This document shows, piece after piece, positions 32,685-44,412 of a stretch of 64,000 nt of DNA. Positions within the stretch are counted from its first letter, which is position 1. Each line of letters starts with the position of its first letter. The translations under genes were made by a program, and so were the position numbers. The notes beneath the pieces were generated by a model. That model ran no database searches and had not been told where the DNA came from. It was given only the letters and a program-made list of their open reading frames with translations. Where the stretch lies: the NCBI RefSeq assembly GCF_045062745.1, contig NZ_JBJGED010000014.1, positions 124,001 through 188,000 of the forward strand, read 5' to 3'. This DNA is from Paenibacillus_AA sp045062745 (GTDB lineage: Bacteria; Bacillota; Bacilli; Paenibacillales; NBRC-103111).

Positions 32685-33659
32685 GTGCGGTATCGGAATT
32701 TGGGCAAGAGTGGATTGGAAGTTTCCGTACTAGGTTTGGGTACGAATGCGTTTGGCGGACGTGCGGACAAAGAAGCCTCGATTCGAGTGCTGCACAACGC
32801 GGTGGACAATGGAATTACGTTCATTGACACGGCCAACATCTACACGGGCACCAAGTCGGAGGAGATCATTGGCGAAGCGTTCGAAGGGCGGCGTCATGAG
32901 GTGATCCTGGCGACGAAAGCAGGCATGAAGCGGGGAGAAGGTCCCCATTCCAAAGGATCCTCCCGTCAGCATATTCTGAAGGAAATCGAAGGCAGCTTGA
33001 GTCGTTTGCGTACCGATTACATAGACTTGTATCAGATCCACGCTTTTGATCCGAACACCCCTCTCGAGGAGACGCTCCGGGTCTTGGATGATCTGGTCAC
33101 CTCCGGCAAAGTGAGGTATGTAGGAGCTTCGAATTATTCCGCCTGGCAGATGATGAAATCCCTCTCCATTAGTGAAAGCAAGCAGCTGGTCAAGTATGTT
33201 TCGGTCCAACCCGGCTATTCCTTGGCGGACCGGGGTATTGAGCGTGAACTGATTCCGTTCTGTGTAGATCAAGGGATCGGCGTTATCCCGTATTTTCCTC
33301 TAGCAGGAGGCATCCTTACAGGAAAATATGCGGGAGGTGCCGTACCGGCCGGATCGCTGCTGGATAAGAATCCGAACTTTGCTCAGCGCATGGACGCCGC
33401 GCGAATGGAATTGGGCGAACAGGTGACGAGAATCGCAGCCGAGATCGGGACGTCGGCCACGGCACTCTCCCTGGCTTGGCTGATGCACCGACCTGCAGTT
33501 AGTACGGTGATTGCCGGAGCGACCAGGGAATCGCAAATCGAGGAGAACCTGAAGGCGGTCGACCTTAGCCTTTCCGAAGATATTCTGCAAGCGCTCGATG
33601 AAGCAAGCGAAAGCTTTGTTTATGCCCCTCCTTTTGGAAGCGCAGTGCGGCGGAAATAA
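32685..33659 (+). CDS. aldo/keto reductase (YqkF-like)
   Basis: A 324-residue TIM-barrel reductase. The catalytic set is Asp and Tyr in FIDTANIYTGTKSEEIIG, Lys in ILATKAG and His in YQIHAFD; the cofactor site is TVIAGATRESQIEENL. Start GTG 32685 has GAGGAGG eight bases upstream. It is similar to the reductase at 14279, so the two are likely paralogues. Substrate unknown. Confidence 0.92.
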   Translation: MRYRNLGKSGLEVSVLGLGTNAFGGRADKEASIRVLHNAVDNGITFIDTANIYTGTKSEEIIGEAFEGRRHEVILATKAGMKRGEGPHSKGSSRQHILKEIEGSLSRLRTDYIDLYQIHAFDPNTPLEETLRVLDDLVTSGKVRYVGASNYSAWQMMKSLSISESKQLVKYVSVQPGYSLADRGIERELIPFCVDQGIGVIPYFPLAGGILTGKYAGGAVPAGSLLDKNPNFAQRMDAARMELGEQVTRIAAEIGTSATALSLAWLMHRPAVSTVIAGATRESQIEENLKAVDLSLSEDILQALDEASESFVYAPPFGSAVRRK

Positions 33660-33666
33660 GTCATTC

Positions 33667-33700
33667 AAAAAAAGCGCATACCACTCCATGGTATGCGCTT
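33667..33700. terminator. bidirectional terminator
   Basis: AAGCGCATACCA-CTCCA-TGGTATGCGCTT is a perfect 12-bp stem. The minus strand continues with TTTTTTT (end of the ABC exporter operon); the plus strand with CATTTGTTCTTC (end of the reductase transcript). Confidence 0.88.
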
Positions 33701-33711
33701 CATTTGTTCTT

Positions 33712-35523
33712 CTACGCCAAAGAACGCTCAGGCATCGTCCGCTCTGTATTGGGCTCCTCATTCGGTTCCGGTGTCGTTTCCCCCTGCCACAGCAGCTGCA
33801 TCTCGGTGCTCGTGGCGAGCAGCTCCGCCAGCGTCCCTTCCGCTTCGATCCGGCCGTCCTTCAGCACAAGGATGTGATCCGCCCGCGCCAGTGCCGCCCG
33901 CCGGTGGGACACTGCGATGCACGTCACGTCGCGCTCCTGGAACAGCCGCTCCCACAGCTGCTTCTCCGTCTCGACGTCCAGCGCGCTGGACAGATCGTCG
34001 AAGAGGAGCAGGTCCGCTTCCGTCAGCATCATCCGCGCGGTAGCCGCGCGCTGGATCTGGCCGCCCGACAGCATGACGCCGCGCGGGCCGACATACGTTT
34101 CCAAACCGTCGTTCAAGTCGTCAATGTCCTTCTCCATGACCGCGAGGCGCACCGCACGGGCCATCCCGGCCTCGTCCACGCCCCGGCCCTGGGTGATGTT
34201 CTCCCGCAGCGGGTCGCTGAATAGGCGCGGCACCTGTGGCGTATAGGCCGCCCTAGGCGGCACGAGGAAGGTGGCCGGGTCGTCGATGAGCCGGCCGTTC
34301 CAGCGGATCGTCCCCGCCTCCCGGGGCAGCAGCCCGAGCATGGACCGGACTAGGGTCGACTTTCCCGACCCGATCCGCCCGGTGACGACGAGGAACTGGC
34401 CCCGCTTCAGCCGGAACCGGATATCCTTCACCCCGTTCTCCGAATCCGGATACGTGTAGGTGAGCCCCTCCACCTCGAACCGGTGCAGCCGGTCATCCGA
34501 CTGAGGCTCGGGCGCCGTTACCTCAGGCGGGTCGCTCTTCAGATAGGTCGGACGATGCTCCACAATCCCATCCTCTTCCCCGGGCCGGAATAACGCCCGC
34601 ATCCGGTCAAGCGCGATGCGCAGCCTTTTGTGCTGGTACACCATATAGCCAAAGAGCGAGATGCTGTTCGAGAACATGGCGAGATACATGGTGAACAGCG
34701 CGAAGTCGCCCACCGTGAACCGTCCGGCCCGCATCTCCGAAGCGCACATCAGCAGGATGACGCCGGTACAGATGCTCAGCACATGCTGGTTGAGCGAGCG
34801 CATCCACTGCTTGAACAGGCTGTCCCGGAGCGCGGCTTGGCGCCGCTTCTCGTTCAGCTGCAGGAAGCGGTTCAGGACGTGGTCCTCCGCCCGTCCGAGC
34901 TTGACCGCCTGAACGGCGCCGAACGTCTCGGCGATGAAGCCGGTGATACGCCCGGTCGCTTCCCGGTTCAGCTGGCTGTAACGGCGCGCCCGGTCCCCGG
35001 ACAAGTTGTTCAGCGACGTCACGAGCACTAGCGGCAAGATGGCGACGATCGTGATCCACACATTGATCTGGGCCATGATCCAGATGCTGCCGATCGCGAA
35101 CGCGAGCCGCCCCCAAAAATCGACCCACGACTCCACGTACTCGACCACTTCGTCGACGTCTTCCCGGAAGCGGCTCATCGCTTCGCCCGGCGAGGCCGGG
35201 AGATTGCGGCCCGGCCAGCGCATAATGCCGGTCAGCATGTTCGTCCGCAGAATCGCCTGGAGGTTGTAGATGTAGGTCACCCACTCGTAAAAGGCGAGGA
35301 AGAATACCCCGACCCGGGTAAACCGGATCAAGGCCACTACCATCAGCGGCACAGCCAGCCATATATAGTCGGCGGACTGGCTGGTGACGCGGTCGAAAAA
35401 CCATTGCAGGCCAAGCCCGACAAGCACCGGGATCGAGTGAAACAAGCCCCATAAAAGACCATTCACTATAAATAAGGACAGTCGATATTGTACCAGCCGT
35501 CCCATAAAACGGCTTACCGTCAT
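33712..35523 (-). CDS. ABC exporter half, subunit with Asp-type Walker B (LmrD/BmrD-like pair)
   Basis: A 603-residue fusion of six membrane helices and an ATPase domain. The ATPase has Walker [10 protein letters not shown], signature LSGGQIQRA and Walker [13 protein letters not shown], in which the catalytic Glu is Asp. Together with the partner this makes one normal and one degenerate ATP site, as in heterodimeric multidrug exporters. Start ATG 35523 overlaps the partner's stop by four bases (ATGA) and has GGAGGAA upstream. Expression is probably set by the attenuator before the partner gene. Confidence 0.92.
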   Translation of the reverse strand: MTVSRFMGRLVQYRLSLFIVNGLLWGLFHSIPVLVGLGLQWFFDRVTSQSADYIWLAVPLMVVALIRFTRVGVFFLAFYEWVTYIYNLQAILRTNMLTGIMRWPGRNLPASPGEAMSRFREDVDEVVEYVESWVDFWGRLAFAIGSIWIMAQINVWITIVAILPLVLVTSLNNLSGDRARRYSQLNREATGRITGFIAETFGAVQAVKLGRAEDHVLNRFLQLNEKRRQAALRDSLFKQWMRSLNQHVLSICTGVILLMCASEMRAGRFTVGDFALFTMYLAMFSNSISLFGYMVYQHKRLRIALDRMRALFRPGEEDGIVEHRPTYLKSDPPEVTAPEPQSDDRLHRFEVEGLTYTYPDSENGVKDIRFRLKRGQFLVVTGRIGSGKSTLVRSMLGLLPREAGTIRWNGRLIDDPATFLVPPRAAYTPQVPRLFSDPLRENITQGRGVDEAGMARAVRLAVMEKDIDDLNDGLETYVGPRGVMLSGGQIQRAATARMMLTEADLLLFDDLSSALDVETEKQLWERLFQERDVTCIAVSHRRAALARADHILVLKDGRIEAEGTLAELLATSTEMQLLWQGETTPEPNEEPNTERTMPERSLA

Positions 35524-37274
35524 GCCAATTCCTCCAATCGGTCCGTCCGGAGCAGCTGGCCGTAGTGGGAATTCGGATCGTTCGCCAGCGTTTCCCTGGC
35601 TCCGAATTCCACGATACGCCCCTCCTCCAGAACGAGGATGCGATCGACGCGCTCCAATGTGGCGAGCCGATGCGCAATAATGATCCCGGTGCATCGCTCG
35701 AGCAGCCGGTCTACGGCGGCCTGCAAAGCCGCCTCCGTGGCGCCGTCGAGCCGGGAGGACGGTTCATCCAGAATGACCAGGCTAGGCTGGGTCAGGAACA
35801 CACGCGTGAGCGCGAACAGCTGGGCTTCGCCGGCCGACAGCGAAGCGCCCCCGCTCGACAGATGCGTATCCAACCCTTCCGGGAGCGCGTCGATCCAAGG
35901 CTTCAGACCGAGCTCCCGGGTCGTCTCCAGTATCTCTTCGTCCGTGATATGGCTGCTATACAGGGTCAAGTTGTCGCGCAGCGTGCCGTCGAACAGCTGC
36001 ACGTCCTGCGTGACCATCCCGACCCTCCGGTACAGGTCTGCGAGCGGAAGCGTGCGGATGTCCACACCACCGACGCGGATCGTACCGCGATTGATATTGT
36101 ACAGCCGGAGCAGGAGGCGGCTGATGCTGGATTTGCCGCTCCCCGTACGCCCCACGATCCCGAGCCGTTCGCCGGGGCGAAGCGAGAAGTGAATGTCCCG
36201 GAGCACCATGTTCTCCGGCTGATAGCCGAAATGCACGTGCTCGAATTCCACCTCGAGCGGACCTGCCGGCAAGACGCCACCATCTCCCCGGCCGTCCTGA
36301 ATCTCGCTTCGCTCCGACAGCAGCTCGAGCGCGCGGCGCATGCCCGATTTGGCCCGTTGGAACTCCTGCATCTGATTGCCGAGCTGCTCCATCGGATCGT
36401 TCAGCATCTGTGTGTATTGGAAGAACAGGAACAGCGTACCGAGAGTTACCGCGCCGTTCAGGTACAGCCGCACGCCCATCAGCAGGACGACCGTCACCGA
36501 GACCGTGAACAGCACCACGGTTACATTCCAGGGCACGACCCGCCGCATCCAAGCTTTGACCCCGCGAACGGCCACGTTCCGCATAGCGCGGTGAAACCGG
36601 TTCAGCACATACGGCACGCTGCCGCTTGTCTGCACGTCTTCTATGCCGGCGATCCGCTCTTCGATGAGCCCGTATAGGGCGGCGCTCGCCTGACGCTCCG
36701 TCTGCGAGCTGGACACCCCCAGGTTGCGGATGAGCAGCATGGCACCGATGGAGAGGCAAGTGAACAGCGTCATCACCGCTGCGATCGGGCCATTGTACGT
36801 GAACATGAAGCCCAGAATGCCGGCCAGGAGAATAAAGCTGCCGACGATCTGGACGATAAACATGGCAAAAAAATTCGACATATACGTCACATCGCCGTCG
36901 ATGCGCTCGATCATTTCGCCCGGCGTCTTCAGGTTGTGGAACCGCATATCAAGCCGCAAGGTATGCTGCAGCAGATCGGCCCGCAGCCGGTTCGTCGCCC
37001 GCCAGGCGACGTCATTGCCGAGGAAGCTGATCGCCACCGTGCCCAGCTGACTGAACACCGCGATGACCAAGTACACGCCGGCGAGCGCCATCAGGCTGGA
37101 GACGGCCCCTTTCGCCGCGGCCGTGTCGATGAAGCGCTGCACGATTTGCGGATGGATCAGCTGGAGCCCTGTAGACACGAGCAGCAGCGAGAGGAGGAGC
37201 AGCATCCGGCCCTTGACCGGGACGAGATAGCGGAGCAGCCACCCGATAGAAGCCGATTTGTTGTTGGTAGACAT
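35520..37274 (-). CDS. ABC exporter half, subunit with Glu-type Walker B (LmrC/BmrC-like pair)
   Basis: A 584-residue exporter half. The ATPase has Walker [10 protein letters not shown], Walker [12 protein letters not shown] with the catalytic Glu, and a changed signature, SLSAGEAQ instead of LSGGQ. Its Walker B combines with the LSGGQ of the partner to form the working ATP site. ATG 37274 is the start (AAAGG upstream); it lies just after a leader peptide and terminator at 37303-37432, like bmrB upstream of bmrCD in Bacillus subtilis. Likely a drug exporter. Confidence 0.92.
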   Translation of the reverse strand: MSTNNKSASIGWLLRYLVPVKGRMLLLLSLLLVSTGLQLIHPQIVQRFIDTAAAKGAVSSLMALAGVYLVIAVFSQLGTVAISFLGNDVAWRATNRLRADLLQHTLRLDMRFHNLKTPGEMIERIDGDVTYMSNFFAMFIVQIVGSFILLAGILGFMFTYNGPIAAVMTLFTCLSIGAMLLIRNLGVSSSQTERQASAALYGLIEERIAGIEDVQTSGSVPYVLNRFHRAMRNVAVRGVKAWMRRVVPWNVTVVLFTVSVTVVLLMGVRLYLNGAVTLGTLFLFFQYTQMLNDPMEQLGNQMQEFQRAKSGMRRALELLSERSEIQDGRGDGGVLPAGPLEVEFEHVHFGYQPENMVLRDIHFSLRPGERLGIVGRTGSGKSSISRLLLRLYNINRGTIRVGGVDIRTLPLADLYRRVGMVTQDVQLFDGTLRDNLTLYSSHITDEEILETTRELGLKPWIDALPEGLDTHLSSGGASLSAGEAQLFALTRVFLTQPSLVILDEPSSRLDGATEAALQAAVDRLLERCTGIIIAHRLATLERVDRILVLEEGRIVEFGARETLANDPNSHYGQLLRTDRLEELA

Positions 37275-37302
37275 GTATATCACGACCTTTCCAGAAAAAC
37301 GC

Positions 37303-37327
37303 AAAAAACCCCAGACTCCCCGTCTGG
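37303..37327 (-). terminator. attenuator terminator in the ABC exporter leader
   Basis: CCAGAC-GGGGA-GTCTGG (minus strand) followed by GGTTTTTTGC. It lies between the leader peptide and the exporter start, so full transcripts must read through it. Upstream hairpins are ACCC/GGGT and CACGA/TCGTG. Confidence 0.75.
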
Positions 37328-37372
37328 AGCGAAACACACGATGATTCGTGCAAACCCTCGTAGTTCGGGTCT

Positions 37373-37432
37373 TCAGCCGACGGAAGCAAGCGTATGCAAT
37401 TGAAGTTGCGGTGCCGGAACAGGATGCTGCAT
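37373..37432 (-). CDS. candidate 19-residue leader peptide of the ABC exporter (BmrB-like position)
   Basis: ATG 37432 has GAGGAGG about nine bases upstream and reads a 19-residue peptide beginning MQHPVPAPQLQL and ending LASVG before TGA 37373. The terminator at 37303-37327 and the exporter start at 37274 follow. In B. subtilis the bmrB leader peptide controls bmrCD by ribosome-mediated attenuation under ribosome-targeting antibiotics. The CTTCCGTC segment near the peptide's end could pair with GACGGGG of the terminator. The peptide sequence itself is not one I recognise. Confidence 0.6.
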   Translation of the reverse strand: MQHPVPAPQLQLHTLASVG

Positions 37433-37548
37433 CGCTTGGGACCTCCTCATTCGACCCGGATCGGAATGCGTTATTGTTACACTATAGCACAGTCGCACGC
37501 CGCGTAGACGAGGAATTTTAAATAAACTCGTTTTCTCCGAAACGTAAG

Positions 37549-37591
37549 AAAAAGGCCCGCTCGCCCACCAACGGGGACGAAACAGGCCTTT
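37549..37591 (-). terminator. terminator of ppnP
   Basis: AAAGGCC and GGCCTTT arms with inner pairing of CGTCCCC and GGGCG; the minus strand ends in TTTTTC. It begins about 18 bases past the stop at 37610. Confidence 0.7.
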
Positions 37592-37609
37592 CCTTAGTGC
37601 GGGTGATGC

Positions 37610-37921
37610 TCAGCCGAACGAGCAAATATACGACGTAATCGACTTCACGTCCACCTTGAACTTCGAGTTCGCCGGGACGTCGAATTGCGTGCCGCCGGAG
37701 AACGGCTTCCACTCCGTCTCGCCGGGCAGCAGGGCGAGCAGGTCGCCGGACAGGAACTTCATGATCTCGCTCGAGTCCGTGTTGAACTCGAATTGACCGG
37801 GCAGCATGACGCCGAGCGTCTTCTTGGAGCCGTCCGGGAACACCACGGTATGGCTCGTGACTTTGCCGTCGAAATACACGTTCGCTTTGTGCAGAACCGT
37901 TACATTCTCAAATTGGGACAT
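37610..37921 (-). CDS. ppnP: pyrimidine/purine nucleoside phosphorylase
   Basis: A 103-residue single-domain cupin enzyme (formerly YaiE/DUF1255) that splits nucleosides with phosphate. MSQFENVTVLHKANVYFDGKV-like N-terminus, then HTVVFPDGSKKTLGVMLPGQ and TQFDVPANSKFKV are family blocks. ATG 37921 is chosen for AAGAGGAG nine bases upstream. It follows transketolase by 61 bases on the same strand; both feed pentose phosphates. Confidence 0.93.
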   Translation of the reverse strand: MSQFENVTVLHKANVYFDGKVTSHTVVFPDGSKKTLGVMLPGQFEFNTDSSEIMKFLSGDLLALLPGETEWKPFSGGTQFDVPANSKFKVDVKSITSYICSFG

Positions 37922-37982
37922 CGATGGGGGCTCCTCTTCCATGAAAATTCAGTGCAATACAGTTTACCCGACTACCCTACGC

Positions 37983-40001
<2,019 letters not shown>

Positions 40002-40155
40002 GGTTTTAGCCTCCCTTTTTATAGTGCGGTGTGTATGTAAACTACGGCTTGCAGCATGCTCCAGGTACTTGCATTATTGTAACATTTGCTTTCGCGCTTT
40101 GCTACTGCACACGTGTGAATTTCTTGAGAAGACCGGGCGGGTACCGGTTCCAAAT

Positions 40156-41040
40156 CTACAGGGCTTCGAATCCATGCCTTTCTCCATCCGCTTGCCGGTA
40201 AGCGCCCGGACTGAGTCCCGCCGTTCTCCGAAACATCCGAATAAAATAATTGTCGTCCGCATACCCCACCTGTGCGCCGATCTCGCCCACCGTCATCGAC
40301 GAATGGCGGAGCAGCCGCTTGGCCTCCTCGATTCGCAAATAATGCTGATACTTCAGCGGACTCATGCCGGTGTGACGCTTCAGGCAGCGGGCCGCATAGT
40401 CGAAGTTGTAATGCAGCTCCCGCTCCAGCTCCCCCGCGTCGAACGGTTCCCGAAATCGACGGTGCAACACCTTCTTCAGTTGCTCGCACATGCTCATCGA
40501 CCGGGACACCTGCTTGTTCCGGAGCCCCTGCTGCAGCCGGACCAGCAGCTCGGCCAGCTTCGCATGCAGCAGCATGGCGTTCTCCCGGCACAAGGTGCGG
40601 TGGATCTCGACCATCTCCTTCAATAGAGGAAGGAGCCCGTCCATGTCGACATGCGCATATTTGGGCAAATACACATGCTGCTCGTTTGGGACGAGGTCCC
40701 GATCGGTGCCTTGCGGCAGCATAGACGACCAAGAGACCGATTCCATCGGTATACTCCGATAAGGCGCCTCCTGCCTCAGATGCAGCCAAAAAATTTCCGT
40801 CGGCTCGCTGCAGCTCCGATGGCCCCAATGCTCCAAGCCGGCTTCGAGGATCAGGAGCTGCCCGGCTTGAATATCGTAGGGCTGGCCCTCTTCCGTCATA
40901 TGAAGCGTGCCTCGAACGATGAAGAGCACATCGAACAAGCCGAACCGGCGGCGAAAATGCTGGTCGCCCGCCCTCCACACCGCATGCCCTACGGTCAGCA
41001 GCTGGGGCAGCGGCGGTATGGTCATCTCCAACACCTGCAT
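40156..41040 (-). CDS. AraC family transcriptional regulator
   Basis: A 294-residue regulator with an N-terminal cupin-like sensor (FRRRFGLFDVLFIVRG, YDIQAGQLLILEAG) and a C-terminal double helix-turn-helix ending in GAQVGYADDNYFIRMFRRTAGLSP. It is divergent from a glycoside-hydrolase-like gene at 41312 and probably controls it. Two near-identical 14-base sites (41073-41086 and 41209-41222) flank the intergenic region. RBS and start ATG 41040 (AGGAGGGA upstream) are good. Confidence 0.92.
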   Translation of the reverse strand: MQVLEMTIPPLPQLLTVGHAVWRAGDQHFRRRFGLFDVLFIVRGTLHMTEEGQPYDIQAGQLLILEAGLEHWGHRSCSEPTEIFWLHLRQEAPYRSIPMESVSWSSMLPQGTDRDLVPNEQHVYLPKYAHVDMDGLLPLLKEMVEIHRTLCRENAMLLHAKLAELLVRLQQGLRNKQVSRSMSMCEQLKKVLHRRFREPFDAGELERELHYNFDYAARCLKRHTGMSPLKYQHYLRIEEAKRLLRHSSMTVGEIGAQVGYADDNYFIRMFRRTAGLSPGAYRQADGERHGFEAL

Positions 41041-41072
41041 GAGACTCCCTCCTAGTATTACATGACACTACG

Positions 41073-41222
41073 GTCGAGAATGTGCTATCTGTATAAGCCT
41101 TCTCAATTGTAGCAAGTTCCGGCGAAATCTTGTAGATGATGCCAGAGGGAAAAATTCCATCTCGTGAGATCACAGCTTGGTCGAGATCCGCCATTCGCCG
41201 GGATTATAGTCGATAATGTGCT
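41073..41222. promoter_or_regulatory. direct repeat GTCGANAATGTGCT, candidate AraC operator pair
   Basis: GTCGAGAATGTGCT (41073-41086) and GTCGATAATGTGCT (41209-41222) differ at one base and are 136 bases apart. The first is 33 bases before the AraC start, the second about 90 before the glycoside hydrolase start. Position in the divergent region supports a regulatory role; looping is possible but unproven. Confidence 0.5.
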
Positions 41223-41311
41223 GCTCTAAGTCGGCCTGATCTCTATCGCTAGGCGTGCAACAGGTATATTGTAGAGGCATGGACATAAAAGATAGCAAAG
41301 GAGCTGGTATA

Positions 41312-43321
41312 ATGCGTTTTCGCCAAGTTCATCTCGACTTCCATACGTCGGAGGCCATCCCCGGGATCGGCCGCAACTTCTCCAAAGCCCAATTCCAATC
41401 GATGCTGCAGTTGGGTCATGTCGATTCCATCACCGTGTTCTCCAAGTGCCATCACGGCTGGGCGTACCATCCGTCCGAAGCGAACGAGATGCACCCCGGG
41501 CTCGAGTTCGATCTGCTCGGAGCGATGATCGAGGCCGCGCATGAGATCGGGGTGAAGACGCCGGTGTACATCTCCGCGGGACTCGACGAGAAGCTCGCCC
41601 GCCGCCACCCGGAATGGCTCATTCGGGACGAGAACGACCGCACCCGCTGGGTCGACAGCTTCATGAAGCCGGGCTATCATGAATTTTGCCTGAACACGCC
41701 TTACCTGGATCTGCTCATCGCCCAGATCGAGGAAGTCGTGTCCCGCTACGATGCGGACGGCATCTTCCTCGATATCGTCGCGGTGCGCCGCTGCTACTGC
41801 CAATCTTGCGTCGCCGATCTCCGGCGCGAAGGGCACGATCCGCGCGACACGGACGCCTTCAAACGTCTCTGGGAGCGGACGTATGCGAACTACACGGCTC
41901 GCGTGCGCGCAGCGATCGATGCGATCAAGCCGGGCTTGCCCGTGTTCCACAACGGCGGGCACATCCGCTGCGGACGCCGCGACCTGGCGCACATGAATAC
42001 CCACCTCGAGCTCGAATCGCTGCCGACCGGCGGCTGGGGCTACGATCACTTCCCGCTCTCCGCCCGCTACGCGGCCGGACTCGGGATGCCGTTCCTTGGC
42101 ATGACCGGCAAGTTCCACACCACCTGGGGCGAATTCGGCGGGTTCAAGCACCCGAACGCGCTGCGCTACGAGACCGCGCTAAGCATCGCGAACGGCGCCC
42201 GCTGCTCCATCGGCGACCAGCTCCACCCGAACGGGCTCATGGATGAGACGACTTACCGGCTCATCGGGGCCGCGTATGCAGAGGTGGAGCGCAAGGAAGC
42301 GTGGTGCACGGACGTGACTGGCGTGGCCGACATCGGGCTGCTCGGCGTCGAGGCGCTCCATTCCGAGCTCGGCATCGAAGCGCCTCGCGTCGGCCATTCC
42401 GACGCCGGCGCGGTGCGCATGCTGCTCGAGGGCAAGTTCCTGTTCGACGTGATCGACTGGCAGAGCGACCTGAGCCGGTACAAGGTGCTGATTCTGCCCG
42501 ATCAGATCGCGCTCACCGCCGAGCTCGCCGGTAAGCTGAACCGCTTTCTCGCGGGCGGGGGCCGTGTGCTCGCTACAGGCCGGTCCGGCTTGTGGAGAGA
42601 GGCGGCAGGCGGCGCGGGCGACGGGTCCGGCCAACCGGACGGATTCGCGATCGATCTCGGCGTGGAGTGGCTCGGGGAGAATGGGTACAAGCCGGATTAC
42701 TTTCAGCCCCATTTCCCGCTCCAGAGCCTGGGCCGCGGAACGTTCATCTTCTATGCGCAAGGGCAGCGGATCGCGCTCGCCCAGGGCGGCACCGAGCTCG
42801 GCGTCCGCCAAAACCCTTACTTCAACCGCGACGTCTTCACGTTCAGCTCGCATCAGCACACGCCGAACGATCCGCAGACTGCCGGACCGGGGATGGTCGA
42901 ATCGCCCCACGGTATCTACATCGCGTGGAACGTCTTCGAGGATTACGCCACGAAGGGCAGCCTGACGCTAAAGGAAACGGTTGTGCACGCCCTGAACCGG
43001 CTGCTGCCGGAGAAGTCGCTGCGCACGAACTTGCCCGCCCAAGGCGTCGTTACGCTGATGCAGCAGCCGGGCGAGAGCCGGTACGTGAACCATCTTCTCT
43101 ACGCTTCGCCTGTGAAGCGCGGGGAGGGCGTCGAGGTGATCGAAGACCTCGTCCCGCTGTATGACATCGAGGTCAGCGTCAGGCTGCCGGCCGAGCCGAA
43201 GCGCGTCTACTTGGCCCCTGAGGGCGAGGATCTCCCGTTCCAGTGGGACGGCGAGGCGAGCCGGGCGTCGTATACGCTGCCGAAACTGCTCTGCCATCAG
43301 ATGATCGTACTCGAGGTATAA
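41312..43321 (+). CDS. glycoside hydrolase-like protein (GHL6 type) with beta-galactosidase-like C-terminal domain
   Basis: A 669-residue cytosolic protein. Residues about 1-340 form a TIM barrel of the hypothetical glycosyl hydrolase 6 group, with YDADGIFLDIVAVRRCYCQS as the likely active-site strand (Asp) followed by the family's CYCQSC motif. Residues about 360-560 look like the class I glutamine-amidotransferase-like trimerisation domain of beta-galactosidases, without catalytic Cys. ATG 41312 is chosen for AAAGGAG nine bases upstream. Substrate unknown; controlled by the divergent AraC gene in all likelihood. Confidence 0.85.
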   Translation: MRFRQVHLDFHTSEAIPGIGRNFSKAQFQSMLQLGHVDSITVFSKCHHGWAYHPSEANEMHPGLEFDLLGAMIEAAHEIGVKTPVYISAGLDEKLARRHPEWLIRDENDRTRWVDSFMKPGYHEFCLNTPYLDLLIAQIEEVVSRYDADGIFLDIVAVRRCYCQSCVADLRREGHDPRDTDAFKRLWERTYANYTARVRAAIDAIKPGLPVFHNGGHIRCGRRDLAHMNTHLELESLPTGGWGYDHFPLSARYAAGLGMPFLGMTGKFHTTWGEFGGFKHPNALRYETALSIANGARCSIGDQLHPNGLMDETTYRLIGAAYAEVERKEAWCTDVTGVADIGLLGVEALHSELGIEAPRVGHSDAGAVRMLLEGKFLFDVIDWQSDLSRYKVLILPDQIALTAELAGKLNRFLAGGGRVLATGRSGLWREAAGGAGDGSGQPDGFAIDLGVEWLGENGYKPDYFQPHFPLQSLGRGTFIFYAQGQRIALAQGGTELGVRQNPYFNRDVFTFSSHQHTPNDPQTAGPGMVESPHGIYIAWNVFEDYATKGSLTLKETVVHALNRLLPEKSLRTNLPAQGVVTLMQQPGESRYVNHLLYASPVKRGEGVEVIEDLVPLYDIEVSVRLPAEPKRVYLAPEGEDLPFQWDGEASRASYTLPKLLCHQMIVLEV

Positions 43322-43325
43322 GCAA

Positions 43326-43377
43326 CCCCACAAAGTGACGTAGGCCTTCGGAGAATATTCCTATTACTTTGCGGGGA
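43326..43377 (+). terminator. hairpin after the glycoside hydrolase gene
   Basis: CCCCACAAAGTGACGTAGG pairs with CCTATTACTTTGCGGGG around a 15-base loop. No T-run follows, so it may act as a 3' stabiliser with the next hairpin as terminator. Confidence 0.55.
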
Positions 43378-43391
43378 CCCCGGGAAATAGC

Positions 43392-43432
43392 AAAAGCGGC
43401 TGTACCGGAGAAGCTCCGGCGCAGCCGCTTTC
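43392..43432. terminator. bidirectional terminator between converging genes
   Basis: AAAGCGGCTG and CAGCCGCTTT outer arms with CGGAG/CTCCG inside; the plus strand continues TCTTCTT, the minus strand TGCTATTTCCC. Confidence 0.75.
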
Positions 43433-43442
43433 TTCTTATACC

Positions 43443-44342
43443 TTATGACGGGAACACAACCGTCTTGTTCTCGTGTACGAGCACGCGGTCTTCCACATGC
43501 CAGGAGACGGCGCGGGCCAGCACGATCCGCTCGATATGGCGGCCGATGCGCTTCAGGTCCTCCACGCTGTGGCGGTGGCTGACACGCTGGACGTCCTGCT
43601 CGATGATCGGCCCGCCGTCCAGCTCGGCCGTGACGTAATGCGCGGTGGCGCCGATAATCTTCACGCCCCGTTCGTACGCTTGCGCATACGGCTTGCCTCC
43701 GACGAAGGCCGGCAGGAACGAGTGATGGATGTTGATGATCCGATTCGCGTAATGCTCGAGGAAGTACGGCGAGATGATTTGCATGTACCGCGCCAGTACG
43801 ATCGCGTCGACCTTGCCGTCCACCAGCTCGAGCTGGCGGCGTTCCGCCTCCGCTTTCGTCTCGGCCGTCACCGGCACATGATAATAGGGAATGCCGAACG
43901 ACTCTACGGTCTCTCGCATATCCGGATGGTTGCTGATGACCATCTGCAGATCCGCATCGAGATCGCCCGCCTTCCACTGCCAGAGCAGCTCCAGGAGGCA
44001 GTGGTCTTCCTTCGAGACGAAGATCGCGAGACGTTTGCGCCGGTTCGCTTCCGTGATCCTACACGTCATGGAGAACGACTCCGCTACAATGGCGAAATCC
44101 CGCTCCAATTCGGCGAGCCGGCTATCGAGCCGCTCGAGGTCGAATTCGATGCGGATGAAGAACAAGCCGCCGGACGGGTGCATCGTGTATTGGTCCGATT
44201 GCACGATATTCGCCTCGTGCCGCGCCAGGAACGCAGATACCGCGGCGACGATCCCCGGGCGGTCCGGACACGAGATGAGCATCCGGGCGCGGTCGCGATA
44301 CCGGTCAGTCCGGTCCGGTGAAGATGGATGATTCAAGCTCAT
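43443..44342 (-). CDS. purU: formyltetrahydrofolate deformylase
   Basis: A 299-residue enzyme that releases formate from 10-formyl-THF. An N-terminal ACT domain (LISCPDRPGIVAAVSAFL) is followed by a formyltransferase fold: VISNHPDM, GIPYYHVP, ARYMQIISPYFLE, INIHHSFLPAFVGGKPY (catalytic Asn/His) and GATAHYVTAELDGGPIIEQ with the Asp. Length is normal. It is the downstream neighbour of nfo. Confidence 0.96.
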   Translation of the reverse strand: MSLNHPSSPDRTDRYRDRARMLISCPDRPGIVAAVSAFLARHEANIVQSDQYTMHPSGGLFFIRIEFDLERLDSRLAELERDFAIVAESFSMTCRITEANRRKRLAIFVSKEDHCLLELLWQWKAGDLDADLQMVISNHPDMRETVESFGIPYYHVPVTAETKAEAERRQLELVDGKVDAIVLARYMQIISPYFLEHYANRIINIHHSFLPAFVGGKPYAQAYERGVKIIGATAHYVTAELDGGPIIEQDVQRVSHRHSVEDLKRIGRHIERIVLARAVSWHVEDRVLVHENKTVVFPS

Positions 44343-44412
44343 GCTACATAACTCCTCTGACCTGTCAGGACTTGTCCATCCTGATCATCTTTATCTCTAT
44401 CTTTCTCTTCTT

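Larger units (their letters stand above)
37275..37609. other. 335-base leader region of the ABC exporter plus ppnP terminator
   Basis: Contains, on the minus strand from high to low coordinates, a -10-like TATAGT near 37480, a leader peptide (37373-37432), two small hairpins, an intrinsic terminator (37303-37327) and the exporter start. The right end holds the terminator of ppnP. Confidence 0.6.

Noticed and set aside
37012..37389. A 125-codon minus-strand frame across the ABC leader
   Set aside because: It runs through the attenuator terminator in another frame than the exporter and has no ribosome site.
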